This document shows, piece after piece, positions 17,319 to 26,166 of a stretch of 64,000 nt of DNA (its first letter is position 1; each line of letters starts with the position of its first letter). A model generated the notes under the pieces. It made no database searches, was not told the DNA's origin, and saw only the letters and a list, made by a program, of their open reading frames with translations. This stretch comes from Candidatus Sphingomonas phytovorans. GTDB lineage: Bacteria > Pseudomonadota > Alphaproteobacteria > Sphingomonadales > Sphingomonadaceae. A program made the position numbers and the translations under genes. The DNA lies in contig CP119314.1 in the NCBI GenBank assembly GCA_029202385.1, positions 3,040,501-3,104,500 on the forward strand, in the 5' to 3' direction.

Positions 17319-18257
17319 ATGGCCGATAACGACACCGTCCTCGCCGCGGCCCAGGCCTGGAAGGGCGCGCCGATGGCGATCGCCACAGTCGTCTCGACCT
17401 GGGGATCGGCGCCCCGGCCGCGCGGCAGCCATATGCTGGTGCACGCCGATGGCCGGTTCGAAGGCTCAGTCTCGGGCGGCTGCGTCGAGAGCGACATCCT
17501 CGCCACCGCCGCCGAGGTGATCGCGGGCGCGCCGTTCCAGGTGAAGAGTTATGGCGTCGCCGACGCCGCGGCCTGGGAGGTCGGCCTGCCCTGCGGCGGC
17601 GAGATCGCGGTGATGGTGCAGCCGGTCTCGGCTGAAGGCTTCGACCCCGAATTGTTCGACCGGATCGCCGAGGCGCGCGACGCAGGCAAGGCGCTTACCG
17701 TGTCGACCAGCCTCGACACCGGACACAGCGACGCACGCCCGCTCGAGACCGGGTCGGCCTTCCTCAACCGATACGATCCGCCACGCCGCCTGCTGATCGT
17801 CGGCGCGGTGCAGATCGCTCAGGCGCTTGCCGGGCTGGCGCGCGAACTGGGCATCGACACGGTGGTGATCGATCCCCGCGCCCGCTTCCTGACCGGGGAG
17901 CGATTCCCCGGCGTGACCCTCGACGATCGCTGGCCCGACGAGGCGGTTGCGGCCTATGCGCCCGGCCCGTCGACGGCGGTGGTGACGCTGAGCCACGACA
18001 CCAAGATCGACGATCCCGCCCTGATCGCCGCGCTGGCCGCGCCCACCGCCTATGTCGGCGCGCTCGGCTCCCGCCGCAGCCACGCCGCGCGGCGGGAACG
18101 GCTCGCCGCGCAAGGGGTTGGAGCAGCGGCGCTCGACCGTATCGATGCGCCGGTCGGCCTCGACATCGGCGCGATCGGGCCTGCCGAAATCGCGCTGTCG
18201 ATCGCGGCGGCGATGGTGGGCGCCTTCAATTTCCGGGACGACAAGAACGCATCATGA
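17319..18257 (+). CDS. XdhC/PaoD-like molybdenum cofactor insertion chaperone
   Basis: A 312-residue XdhC-family protein. The N-terminal region has WGSAPRPRGSHMLVHADG and SVSGGCVES with the conserved cysteine, and LPCGGEIAVMVQ follows. The C-terminal Rossmann-like domain has LLIVGAVQIAQAL, the conserved VTLSHDTKIDDPAL and YVGALGSRRSH. Such proteins bind and sulfurate the Mo cofactor and deliver it to xanthine-oxidase-family enzymes. The position after paoABC points to that oxidoreductase as its client. It ends in an ATGA overlap with the MocA-like gene, so cofactor tailoring and insertion are coupled. Confidence 0.88.
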   Translation: MADNDTVLAAAQAWKGAPMAIATVVSTWGSAPRPRGSHMLVHADGRFEGSVSGGCVESDILATAAEVIAGAPFQVKSYGVADAAAWEVGLPCGGEIAVMVQPVSAEGFDPELFDRIAEARDAGKALTVSTSLDTGHSDARPLETGSAFLNRYDPPRRLLIVGAVQIAQALAGLARELGIDTVVIDPRARFLTGERFPGVTLDDRWPDEAVAAYAPGPSTAVVTLSHDTKIDDPALIAALAAPTAYVGALGSRRSHAARRERLAAQGVGAAALDRIDAPVGLDIGAIGPAEIALSIAAAMVGAFNFRDDKNAS

Positions 18258-18838
18258 TCCATGTCGAGAAGACCGTGCTGATCCTGCTCGCGGCGGGGCG
18301 TTCCGAACGCTTCGGCGACATCGACAAGCTGGAGCAGAATTTCCTGGGCCAGCCGCTGGCGATGCATGTGGTGACGGCGTTCGAGGATATCCCCTTCCAG
18401 GCGCGCTTCGTGGTGAAGAACGGCACCGATCTCGATTTCGCGAGCCGGGGGTACCGGGTGATCCACAATGACGATCCGGGGATCGGCATGTCGCGTTCAG
18501 TAAAGCTCGGCGTGCAGAATGCGCGCGACGACGGTGCGGATGCGGTGGTGATCGCGCTCGCCGACATGCCGCGCGTCACCGCCTCGCACCTCTATCACCT
18601 GATCGAGGCAGTGGATTCGCGCCATTCGGTGGTCGCCTCGAGCGACGGGGTGAACCCCTGCCCGCCCGCCGTGTTCGGCGCGGGGCAATTCGATTTCCTG
18701 CTGAACCTCGAAGGCGATGCCGGCGCGCGCGACCTGGTGCGCGCGGGCAGGCATGTGGTGACGTCGCCCGCTGAACTGATCGACATCGATACGCCAGCGG
18801 ATCTCGAAAGGCTGCGGGCACTTGTCCGACCTCTTTGA
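18254..18838 (+). CDS. mocA: MocA-like molybdopterin cytidylyltransferase
   Basis: A 194-residue nucleotidyltransferase. The N-terminal LLAAGRSERFG is followed by DKLEQNFLGQPLAMHV, in place of the usual K-LL, then HNDDPGIGMSRSVKLG and the metal-binding ADMPRV. The C-terminus reads DIDTPADLERL. This is the MocA/MobA-like family that attaches CMP to molybdopterin to make the dinucleotide cofactor used by PaoABC-type oxidoreductases. Gene order supports the assignment over other NTP transferases. A small hairpin (CTCC-loop-GGAG) lies between its stop and the convergent macB permease gene. Confidence 0.85.
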   Translation: MIHVEKTVLILLAAGRSERFGDIDKLEQNFLGQPLAMHVVTAFEDIPFQARFVVKNGTDLDFASRGYRVIHNDDPGIGMSRSVKLGVQNARDDGADAVVIALADMPRVTASHLYHLIEAVDSRHSVVASSDGVNPCPPAVFGAGQFDFLLNLEGDAGARDLVRAGRHVVTSPAELIDIDTPADLERLRALVRPL

Positions 18839-18866
18839 ACCCCTCCGCTGAAGGAGAGGACGAGAT

Positions 18867-20075
18867 TCATTCGTGCCGCAAAGCGTCAATCGGGTTGAGC
18901 GACGCAGCCCGCCGCGCCGGAAAATAGCCGAACACGACCCCGATCACCGCCGAGATACCGAAGGCGAGCACGTTGATCTCCGGCACGAAGATCCACGTCA
19001 CCTGCATCAGCGGCGCGAGCGAGAGGATCGCGATCTGCGCCACGACCAGGCCGATCAGCCCGCCGAGGCAGGATAGCGCCACCGCCTCGACCAGGAACTG
19101 GAGCAGCACCTCGCGCGCGACCGCGCCGATGGCGAGACGGATGCCGATCTCGCGCGTCCGCTCGGTCACCGAGACGAGCATGATGTTCATGATCCCGATC
19201 CCGCCGACCAGCAGGGAGATCGCCGCCACCGCGGTGACGATGCTGGTCAGCAGGGTGGTCGTGCCAGTCAGCGTGTCGGAAATCTGCTTGGTGTCGAAGA
19301 TGTTGAAATCGTCGGTCTTGCTGCCGGTGATGTTGCGGCGTTCGCGCAGCAGGTCCTCGATCCCCGACTGCACCGTCGCGGTCGAATAGGCCTCGTCGAC
19401 GCCGACGAGCATCAGCCGGATATCGGTCGATCCGGTGAAGCGCCGCTGCACCGCCTTGAGCGGCATGATGACGACATCGTCCTGGTCGCCGCCGAAGCCG
19501 GCCTGGCCGCGCGTCGAGAGCACACCGATGACGTCGCAGGAAATACCGCCGATGCGCATCCGCGTGCCAACCGCCTCGCCCCCGCGATACAGATTCTGCG
19601 CGACGGTGCTGCCGATGATGCACACTGCCTTGCCCGCCTGCTCCTCGGGCTCGGTGAAGCCGCGGCCGGCGGACAGCGGCCAGGGCTGGACCTGGAAATA
19701 GGCCGAGGTGGTGCCGTTGATCGTGGTCGACCAGTTGGCGCCTTCATAGATGGCGGTCGCGGTCGACTGGGCCTGGGGCGCGACGGCGGTGACGCCGGCG
19801 ATCTGGTCGGCGATGGCCTGAACGTCGTCGGGCTTGAAATCGGGCGGACGCGGCCCGCCGCCGCCCCGGCCGAAGCCCTGGCCCGGACGGACCTGGAGCA
19901 CGTTGGTGCCGAGCGCCGAGATCTGTTTCTGCACGGCCGCCGTGGTCGCCTGGCCGAGCGTGACCATGGTGACGACCGCGCCGACGCCGATGATGATGCC
20001 GAGCGTCGTCAGGAACGACCGCAGCTTGTGCCGCAGGATCGACCGGATCGCGAGGAGGAAGGTGGTGGCGAGCAT
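18867..20075 (-). CDS. MacB-type ABC transporter permease
   Basis: A 402-residue FtsX-like permease. It has one N-terminal membrane helix (LTTLGIIIGVGAVVTMV region), a periplasmic MacB domain to about residue 270, and then three membrane helices. TERTREIGIRLAIGA lies before the second-last helix. In E. coli MacB the ATPase and permease are one chain; here they are separate genes, as in the YknXYZ-type. The chosen ATG at 20073-20075 begins MLATTFLLAIRS and lies one base after the ATPase stop. A longer upstream frame would translate the palindromic repeat and is rejected. It probably exports a peptide, lipid or drug together with the neighbouring adaptor and channel. Confidence 0.85.
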   Translation of the reverse strand: MLATTFLLAIRSILRHKLRSFLTTLGIIIGVGAVVTMVTLGQATTAAVQKQISALGTNVLQVRPGQGFGRGGGGPRPPDFKPDDVQAIADQIAGVTAVAPQAQSTATAIYEGANWSTTINGTTSAYFQVQPWPLSAGRGFTEPEEQAGKAVCIIGSTVAQNLYRGGEAVGTRMRIGGISCDVIGVLSTRGQAGFGGDQDDVVIMPLKAVQRRFTGSTDIRLMLVGVDEAYSTATVQSGIEDLLRERRNITGSKTDDFNIFDTKQISDTLTGTTTLLTSIVTAVAAISLLVGGIGIMNIMLVSVTERTREIGIRLAIGAVAREVLLQFLVEAVALSCLGGLIGLVVAQIAILSLAPLMQVTWIFVPEINVLAFGISAVIGVVFGYFPARRAASLNPIDALRHE

Positions 20076-20076
20076 A

Positions 20077-20949
20077 TTACTTGCTCCCCTCCCCTTCAGG
20101 GGAGCGGCTGGGGGTGGGGGAGTCACTCGAACGCTGGCCGGAGTTCCCCACCCCAACCCCTCCCCTGAAGGGGAGGGGCTCGTCGAATGACACCCGCTCC
20201 CCGCTATGATGTTTAGTATCGATCCGCTCGACCAGCCCATCCTTGAAATGGACGATGGTCCGCGCGAAGGCCGCCATGTCGGGTTCGTGGGTCACCATCA
20301 GCACGGTGATCCCGGCATCGCGATTCAGGCCACTGAGCAATTCCATGATCTCGACCGAACGCTCCGAATCCAGATTGCCGGTCGGCTCGTCGGCGAGCAG
20401 CACGTCGGGCGAAGTCACGATCGCGCGGGCGATGGCCACACGCTGCTGCTGGCCGCCCGACAGTTCCGCCGGCGTATGATCCCACCATTTGGCCAGCCCG
20501 ACCTTGTCGAGCGCCGCCATCGCCGCCTCGTAGCGCTGCTTCTTGGGGTCCCCGCGATAGAGCAAAGGCAGTTCGACATTCTCAAGCGCGGTGGTGCGCG
20601 CCAGCAGGTTGAAGCCCTGGAAGACGAAGCCGAGATAGCGGCGCCGGAGCAACGCGCGCTGGTCGCGGCCGAGCCGCTCGACATGATGCCCGCGGAACAG
20701 GAAAGTGCCCGAGCTCGGCACGTCGAGACAGCCGAGGATGTTCATGGTGGTCGACTTGCCCGATCCCGACGCCCCCATCACCGCGACGAAATCGCCCTGC
20801 TGGATGTCGAGATCGACACCCTTCAGCGCCTTGAACGCGGTCGCGCCCTCGCCATAGATCTTGGTCACGTCGCGCAGCCGGATCAGCGGCTGCTGGCTTG
20901 CCGCCGGAAGAGGCTTACTGGCCACCACGCTGCCCGCCCCCGGCTCCAC
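20077..20949 (-). CDS. MacB-type ABC transporter ATPase with repeat-derived C-terminal tail
   Basis: A 290-residue ATP-binding subunit. In order it has Walker A GASGSGKST, a Q-loop FQGFNLL, the signature LSGGQQQRVAIARAI, Walker B VLLADEPTG with NLDSE, and the switch histidine MVTHEPD. This is the LolD/MacB subfamily of three-component exporters. The catalytic part ends near residue 245. Residues from about 253 to the end are translated from a palindromic repeat and are rich in Pro, Gly, Ser and Glu, unlike any ABC tail. The start overlaps the end of the adaptor gene by 35 bases; a GTG eight codons later is an alternative. Confidence 0.85.
   Translation of the reverse strand: MEPGAGSVVASKPLPAASQQPLIRLRDVTKIYGEGATAFKALKGVDLDIQQGDFVAVMGASGSGKSTTMNILGCLDVPSSGTFLFRGHHVERLGRDQRALLRRRYLGFVFQGFNLLARTTALENVELPLLYRGDPKKQRYEAAMAALDKVGLAKWWDHTPAELSGGQQQRVAIARAIVTSPDVLLADEPTGNLDSERSVEIMELLSGLNRDAGITVLMVTHEPDMAAFARTIVHFKDGLVERIDTKHHSGERVSFDEPLPFRGGVGVGNSGQRSSDSPTPSRSPEGEGSK
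20083..20191. repeat. Palindromic repeat, family C copy 1, inside the ATPase gene
   Basis: Arms CTCCCCTCCCCTTCAGGGGAG at the left and CCCTCCCCTGAAGGGGAGGG at the right end form hairpins and also pair with each other, along with internal GGGGGTGGGG/CCCCACCCC. The whole element is read through in frame as the last 37 or so codons of the ATPase. A related copy sits in bioB at 27508-27623. Confidence 0.75.
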
Positions 20950-22312
20950 CGCCCGCTCCGGAGCGACGCCGCTGGCCGCTGCTCTTCGTGCTGTCGCCGT
21001 TGAGCTGGCCGGTGATCACATCGTCACCCTGCTTCAGGTCGCCGCCGACCACTTCGGTCACGGTGCCGTTGGTCACGCCCGTGGTGATCTCGACCGGCTT
21101 TGGCTGGCCGTCCTCGCCCTTGATATAGACCGTCTGCTTCGCCCCAGCGCCGAGCGTCGCGGTGCGTGGCGCGCCGCCACCGCCACGGCGAGGCCGCGTC
21201 GGCACGAGCGCACCGGTGATCCCGCCGCTGGCCGCCGCATTCGGGCTGGTCGCCGCCGGCTTGAAACGCAGCGCCGCGTTCGGCACGAGCAGCACATTGG
21301 CGCGCGCGCTGGTCACGATGTCAGCGGTCGCGGTCATACCGGGGCGGAGCTGCTGGTCGGCATTGGCGACACTCAGCGTCGCGCCATAGGAGACGACCTG
21401 CGCCGTCGTCGTGGTGGTGGTCGTTGTCGTCTGCGCGCTGAGGTTCGAGCCGAGATCGACGCGGGTGATCGCGGCAGGGAAGGTCTTGCCGGGGAACGCG
21501 TCCACCGTGAAGGTCGCCTGCTGGCCCTGCTTGACCGACCCCACATCCGCCTCGTCGATCGCGACCTCGAGCTTCATCGTCGACAGGTCCTGTGCAATGA
21601 CGAACAGGGTCGGCGTGTTGAACGAGGCGGCGACGGTCTGGCCCGGCTCGATCTGGCGGGCGAGCACCACGCCATTGACCGGCGATCGGATCACCGCCCT
21701 GGTGAGCTGGGTTTCGTTCGAGGACAGCGCCGCACGCGCCGACACCACATTCGCCTGGGCCGCGCGCAGATTGGCGAGCGCGCGGTCGCGATCGGCGATC
21801 GCCTGCTCCATCTCCGTCTTGGCAGGAACGCGCCCGCCCGATAGCCGGCTGACCTCCTGCAGGCGCGCAAGCTGCGCGTTCGACTGGGCAAGCGTCGCCT
21901 GGTTCTGGCCGACCGTCGCCGCCGCCGCGTCGAGCGCCGCCTTGCTCTGGTTGACGCTGTCCTGGAAGCGCGACGGATCGACCAGAGCGAGCGGCTGGCC
22001 CGCGACGACCCGGTCGTTCACATCGGCCACCACCTTGGTGACGAGACCCGAAAGCTCCGAGCCGACCTGGACCTGGTTGGTCGGGGCAAGCTTGCCAGTC
22101 GCCGACACAGTGACCGACAGCGCCCCGCGGCGCACCTCGTCAGTGGCATAGGTGCTTTTGGCCGGGCCAGCGAACCAGCTCTTCGCCAGCAGCAGCAGCA
22201 GGACCACGCCGAAGCCGACCAGCACCCATTTGACGTAGCGGCGCCATGCCGGGGTTGCCTTCACGCCCAGGAACTCGTCGATATCGTTGCTGTTCGGATC
22301 GGCCATGGTCAT
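20915..22312 (-). CDS. macA: MacA-like periplasmic adaptor (membrane fusion protein)
   Basis: A 465-residue HlyD/MacA-family adaptor. It has one N-terminal membrane helix (about residues 28-46), then the biotinyl-lipoyl and alpha-hairpin arrangement. VGSELSGLVTKVVADVNDRVVAGQPLALVD begins the lipoyl half, and a long helical hairpin spans residues about 105-190. VIRSPVNGVVLARQIEPGQTV is the returning lipoyl half, followed by beta-barrel and membrane-proximal domains. A run of nine threonines sits at about residues 290-298. The C-terminus is a Gly/Ser/Arg/Gln-rich disordered tail. It links the inner-membrane ABC exporter to the outer-membrane channel encoded just upstream (ATGA overlap). Confidence 0.85.
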   Translation of the reverse strand: MTMADPNSNDIDEFLGVKATPAWRRYVKWVLVGFGVVLLLLLAKSWFAGPAKSTYATDEVRRGALSVTVSATGKLAPTNQVQVGSELSGLVTKVVADVNDRVVAGQPLALVDPSRFQDSVNQSKAALDAAAATVGQNQATLAQSNAQLARLQEVSRLSGGRVPAKTEMEQAIADRDRALANLRAAQANVVSARAALSSNETQLTRAVIRSPVNGVVLARQIEPGQTVAASFNTPTLFVIAQDLSTMKLEVAIDEADVGSVKQGQQATFTVDAFPGKTFPAAITRVDLGSNLSAQTTTTTTTTTAQVVSYGATLSVANADQQLRPGMTATADIVTSARANVLLVPNAALRFKPAATSPNAAASGGITGALVPTRPRRGGGGAPRTATLGAGAKQTVYIKGEDGQPKPVEITTGVTNGTVTEVVGGDLKQGDDVITGQLNGDSTKSSGQRRRSGAGGGAGGGQRGGQ

Positions 22313-23727
22313 TCCCGGGGAAGTTGCGCCGCTGGCGCCTGGGGAACAGCATTGCTGTCCCAGCCGCCGCCAAGGGCGAGATAGAGCTGGACGAGCGCCT
22401 GGGCCTGATCGGCCCTGGCGTTGGAAAGCCCGTTCTGCGCTGAGAGCAGGGCGCTTTCATTCGTGTTGAGCGTGGTGATGTCGGTCAGCCCGGCACGATA
22501 TTGGCTGCGCGACAGGATCGCGCTGTTGGCTGCTGCGTCGAGCGCGATGGCGAACTGCGCCTGCCGATCCTTCGCCGACTGGAGCGCGGTCAGCGCATTC
22601 TCGACATCCTCGAGCGCGGTGAGCACCGTCTGCTTATAGGCGGCCAGCGCGCCCTCGGCCGCCGCCCGCTGCGCGCGGACCTGCGAGCGAACGCGCCCGC
22701 CGTCGAAGATCAGTTGGCTCAGGCTGGCGAACAGGCTGCCGGTGACGATATCGGCGAGGCCGCCGAACGAGGCGGCGGCGGTGCCGATATTCCCGGTGAT
22801 GCCGAGCGCGGGGTAAAGCTGCGCCTCGGTCACGCCGATCTGCGCGGTGGCGGCGGCGAGGCGGCGCTCCGCCGCCCGCACGTCGGGACGCTGGCGCAGC
22901 GTATCGGCCGGGATGCCGACCGCGATCGAGGCCGGACCGGCGGGGATCGGCGCAGTCGCCTCAAGCTCAGCCTTGAGCGCACCCGGCGCCTGGCCGGTCA
23001 GCACGCCGAGCCGGTTCACCGCCGACTGGTAATTCTGCTCGAGCGATGGGATGGTCGCCGCCGTCTGCGCGCGCTGCGTGCGCGACTGTTCGGCGTCGAG
23101 CGACGAGACCAGTCCCGCCTGCACGCGGAAACCAGCGATCTCGAGATTGTCGTCCTGGATGCCGAGCGAGCCCCGCGCGATGGCAAGGCTCGCCTGGGCT
23201 TGCCGGGCAAGGATATAGTTCCGCGCCGCCTCCGCCGCGATCGATGTCTGCACCGTCGCAAGATCGTAGCCGCTGCCCGCATAGCTGGCGCGCGACGCCT
23301 CGATCGAGCGGCTGACGCCGCCGAACAGATCGACCTGATAGGAAGCGTCGGCGCCGACCGACAAATTGTCCCGCGCGCCGATCGTGTCGAACCCATTGCG
23401 GCGATAGCCAGCCGATCCGGTCACCGTCGGCAACCGCTGGGTGCGCGCCTGAACGAGGGATTCGCGCGCCTGGCGCAGCCGCGACACGGCCTGGGCGATA
23501 TCCAGGTTGCCGCCGCGCGCGCGGTCGACGATCGAGGTCAGCAGCGGATCATTGAAGCTGGTCCACCAGGCCAAAAGATCCGCCGACTGGCCCTGCGGCG
23601 CCGGGGTCGAATAGCCCCCGGGCACCCCCAGCGCGCCGGGCACGGGCGGGGCGTAGTCCGGCCCGACCACGCACGCCTGGAGCGGCAGGGCGACAGTGAG
23701 CAGCAGAAGGATGCGCTTGCGAAACAT
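22309..23727 (-). CDS. NodT/OprM-family outer membrane efflux channel lipoprotein
   Basis: A 472-residue TolC-like outer-membrane factor. The signal peptide ends in a lipobox LQAC and the mature chain starts CVVGPDYAPP, the standard NodT/OprM start. DLLAWWTSFNDPLLTSIVDRA follows, as do two repeats of the OEP helical domain. The signature LRQRPDVRAAERRLAAATAQIGV lies at about residues 295-317. It forms the trimeric exit duct for the MacAB-type pump encoded downstream. Substrates are unknown. It is the first gene of the minus-strand export operon. Confidence 0.9.
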   Translation of the reverse strand: MFRKRILLLLTVALPLQACVVGPDYAPPVPGALGVPGGYSTPAPQGQSADLLAWWTSFNDPLLTSIVDRARGGNLDIAQAVSRLRQARESLVQARTQRLPTVTGSAGYRRNGFDTIGARDNLSVGADASYQVDLFGGVSRSIEASRASYAGSGYDLATVQTSIAAEAARNYILARQAQASLAIARGSLGIQDDNLEIAGFRVQAGLVSSLDAEQSRTQRAQTAATIPSLEQNYQSAVNRLGVLTGQAPGALKAELEATAPIPAGPASIAVGIPADTLRQRPDVRAAERRLAAATAQIGVTEAQLYPALGITGNIGTAAASFGGLADIVTGSLFASLSQLIFDGGRVRSQVRAQRAAAEGALAAYKQTVLTALEDVENALTALQSAKDRQAQFAIALDAAANSAILSRSQYRAGLTDITTLNTNESALLSAQNGLSNARADQAQALVQLYLALGGGWDSNAVPQAPAAQLPRE

Positions 23728-23994
23728 AACGACACAAATGGCTGCGGTCCCGATTTGGGTCCATCGAAATATTGTCGCAATTTGTCGTCCAGATACGATC
23801 TCGTGGATCGAAGTACGCGAAACACGGCGCTTTCCGGCAATAGAATCGACATGAATTCACATCATTGCGACCGATGACCGGACTTGTTCCGGGATCGGCC
23901 ACACCGCGCATCACGAATTCATGACACTATGGAGCCACGGATGCCTGAACAGTCCCGGCGCGGCACCGGGACTTCGACAGGCGATCGCGAATAG
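23728..23994. other. Intergenic region upstream of the efflux operon
   Basis: A 267-base gap between the outer-membrane channel gene start and the pccA stop. It contains AT-richer sequence near 23760-23860, likely the efflux operon promoter. It also holds a partial palindromic repeat around 23879-23903 (CCGGACTTGTTCCGG). No gene is supported. Confidence 0.5.
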
Positions 23995-26013
23995 CTATTC
24001 CATCTCCAGGATCACGGCGTCCACCGCCAGGCTGTCACCCGGCGCCGCGTTGATCGACTTGACCGTGCCGCTCTTCTCGGCGCGCAGGATATTCTCCATC
24101 TTCATCGCCTCGACCACGGCGAGCGGCTGGCCCGCCTCGACCTTGTCGCCGGCCGCGACGTCGAGCCGCATCAGCAGCCCCGGCATCGGCGCGAGCAGGA
24201 ATTTCGACAGGTCGGGCGGGATCTTCTCGATCAGATGCTTCGCGAAGGGCGCGACATGCGCTGGGAGCACGCGGGCACGATGCGAGGCGCCGCGCGTGGT
24301 CAGGCGGAAACCGGCGCTGGCACGGACGATCTTCACGATCAGCAGCGCGTCACCGATCTCCGCCTCGATCACGCGGTCGCCCGGCGTATATTCGAGCGCG
24401 ATGTCAAGCTCCTCGCCATCGACGATGATGCCGTCGGTCGAGATCGCCACCGCATGGTCGGCATCGCCGATCTTCACCACCCAGTCGGACGGCGGCTGAA
24501 GGCGCCTGCCGAGTTGTCCGTCGATGCGCCGTGCGCGATCGGCTTCGGCGGTCGCGGCGAAGGCAGCGATCGCGGCAAGGCTGCGGACCAGATCCCGCGA
24601 TGCCGGCGCCCCGTGGAAGCCGTCGGGATATTCCTCGGCGATGAAGCCGGTGGTCAGCGCGCCTTCGCGGAAACGCGGATGCTGCATCAGCGCAGAGACG
24701 AAATCGAGATTGTTGCCCGGCCCCTCGATCTCGAACGCATCGAGCGCGGCGATCTGCGTGTCGATCGCCTCCTCGCGCGTCGGCGCCCAGGTGATCAGCT
24801 TGGCGATCATCGGGTCGTAGAACATCGAGACCTCGCCGCCCTCGCGCACGCCGTCATCGACGCGGACATAGGCGTCGCCGTCGGTCGCGACCGGGCCATA
24901 GGCAGGCCGCGCATCCTCGGGCGGATCATAGCGCACCAGACGCCCGATCGACGGCAGGAAGCCGCGATAGGGGTCCTCGGCATAGACCCGGTTCTCGATC
25001 GCCCAGCCAGTGAGCGTCACATCGTCCTGGGTGAAACCGAGCGGCTCGCCCGCCGCGACTCGGATCATCAGCTCGACCAGGTCGAGGCCGGTGATGCATT
25101 CGGTGACGGGGTGCTCGACCTGGAGCCGGGTGTTCATTTCCAGGAAGTAGAAACCCTGGCCGGTCTTGTCGGCGCCGGAGACGATCAGTTCGACCGTGCC
25201 GGCGGAATAATAGCCGACCGCGCGGGCCAGCGCGACGGCCTGCTCGCCCATCGCCTTTCGCATCTCGGGCGTGACGAAGGGCGACGGCGCTTCTTCCACG
25301 ACCTTCTGGTGGCGGCGCTGGATCGAGCATTCGCGCTCGCCGAGATAGACGATGTTCCCGTGCTGGTCGCCCATCACCTGGATTTCGATGTGGCGCGGGC
25401 TCTCGATGAACTTCTCGATGAACACGCGGTCGTCCCCGAAGGACGCAAGTCCTTCCCGCTTGGTCGCCTCGAAACCCTCGCGGACATCCTGCTCCGAATA
25501 GGCAAGCCGCATACCCTTGCCGCCGCCGCCGGCCGAGGCCTTCATCATCACCGGATAGCCGATCTCCGACGCGATGCGCACCGCATGCTCGGTATCGTCG
25601 ATCTCGCCGAGGAAGCCGGGCACGACGTTGACGCCCGCGGCCCTGGCCAGCTTCTTGGATTCGATCTTGTCGCCCATCGCGGCGATTGCCTTGGGCGGTG
25701 GGCCGACAAAGGCGATACCAGCCTCGGCACAGGCCTTCGCGAAGCTCTCGCGCTCCGACAGGAAACCGTAGCCGGGGTGGATGCAGTCGGCACCGGTCTG
25801 CTTCGCGGCGAGCAGGATCAGGTCGGCTAGCAGATAGCTCTCGCCAGCCGGCGGCGGCCCGAGCCGCACCGCCTCGTCCGCCATCAGCACATGCGGGCTG
25901 CGGGCATCGGCATCGGAATAGACGGCGACCGTCGCGATCCCCATCTTCTTGGCGGTGCGCATGACGCGGCAGGCGATCTCGCCGCGATTGGCGACCAGGA
26001 TTTTCTTGAACAT
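23995..26013 (-). CDS. pccA: Propionyl-CoA carboxylase biotin-containing alpha subunit
   Basis: A 672-residue protein. The biotin carboxylase N-domain begins MFKKILVANRGEIACRV. The ATP-grasp glycine loop KASAGGGGKGMR and the RHIEIQV and MNTRLQVEHPVTE segments follow in order. A BT linker domain precedes the C-terminal biotinyl domain, in which VVEAMKMEN carries the biotinylated lysine (about residue 638). It carboxylates biotin and, with PccB, converts propionyl-CoA to methylmalonyl-CoA. The length fits PccA (about 665-680). It is the last gene of the minus-strand propionate locus, after a family A repeat and a LprI-like gene; bioB lies just upstream. Confidence 0.93.
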   Translation of the reverse strand: MFKKILVANRGEIACRVMRTAKKMGIATVAVYSDADARSPHVLMADEAVRLGPPPAGESYLLADLILLAAKQTGADCIHPGYGFLSERESFAKACAEAGIAFVGPPPKAIAAMGDKIESKKLARAAGVNVVPGFLGEIDDTEHAVRIASEIGYPVMMKASAGGGGKGMRLAYSEQDVREGFEATKREGLASFGDDRVFIEKFIESPRHIEIQVMGDQHGNIVYLGERECSIQRRHQKVVEEAPSPFVTPEMRKAMGEQAVALARAVGYYSAGTVELIVSGADKTGQGFYFLEMNTRLQVEHPVTECITGLDLVELMIRVAAGEPLGFTQDDVTLTGWAIENRVYAEDPYRGFLPSIGRLVRYDPPEDARPAYGPVATDGDAYVRVDDGVREGGEVSMFYDPMIAKLITWAPTREEAIDTQIAALDAFEIEGPGNNLDFVSALMQHPRFREGALTTGFIAEEYPDGFHGAPASRDLVRSLAAIAAFAATAEADRARRIDGQLGRRLQPPSDWVVKIGDADHAVAISTDGIIVDGEELDIALEYTPGDRVIEAEIGDALLIVKIVRASAGFRLTTRGASHRARVLPAHVAPFAKHLIEKIPPDLSKFLLAPMPGLLMRLDVAAGDKVEAGQPLAVVEAMKMENILRAEKSGTVKSINAAPGDSLAVDAVILEME

Positions 26014-26032
26014 CAGCTACCCCAAAAACCTT

Positions 26033-26139
26033 CGTCACCCCGAACCTGTTTCAGGGTCCATGCGCGGTCAGTTGACCCGGGACCGTCGCTCTTCAGGCGG
26101 GTGACCGCGCCTGAATGCCGAAACACGTTCAGCATGACG
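26033..26139. repeat. Palindromic intergenic repeat, family A copy 3
   Basis: CGTCACCCCGAA...TTCAGCATGACG with hairpins CCCGAACC-loop-TCAGGG and ATGCCGAA-loop-TTCAGCAT. It lies between the LprI-like gene and pccA in the propionate locus. Confidence 0.75.
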
Positions 26140-26166
26140 GTGTGTATCGTGGCGTCTTCCGCAACG

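Noticed and set aside
18867..20240. Extended start for the macB permease at 20240
   Set aside because: The extra residues are a translation of the palindromic repeat and overlap the ATPase gene; MLATTFLLAIRS at 20075 is the natural start.
24235..25830. A 531-codon plus-strand frame opposite pccA, and similar long frames opposite pccB, acsA, the M13 peptidase gene and pgi
   Set aside because: All lie antisense to strongly conserved genes, and their translations are low-complexity and unconserved in appearance.
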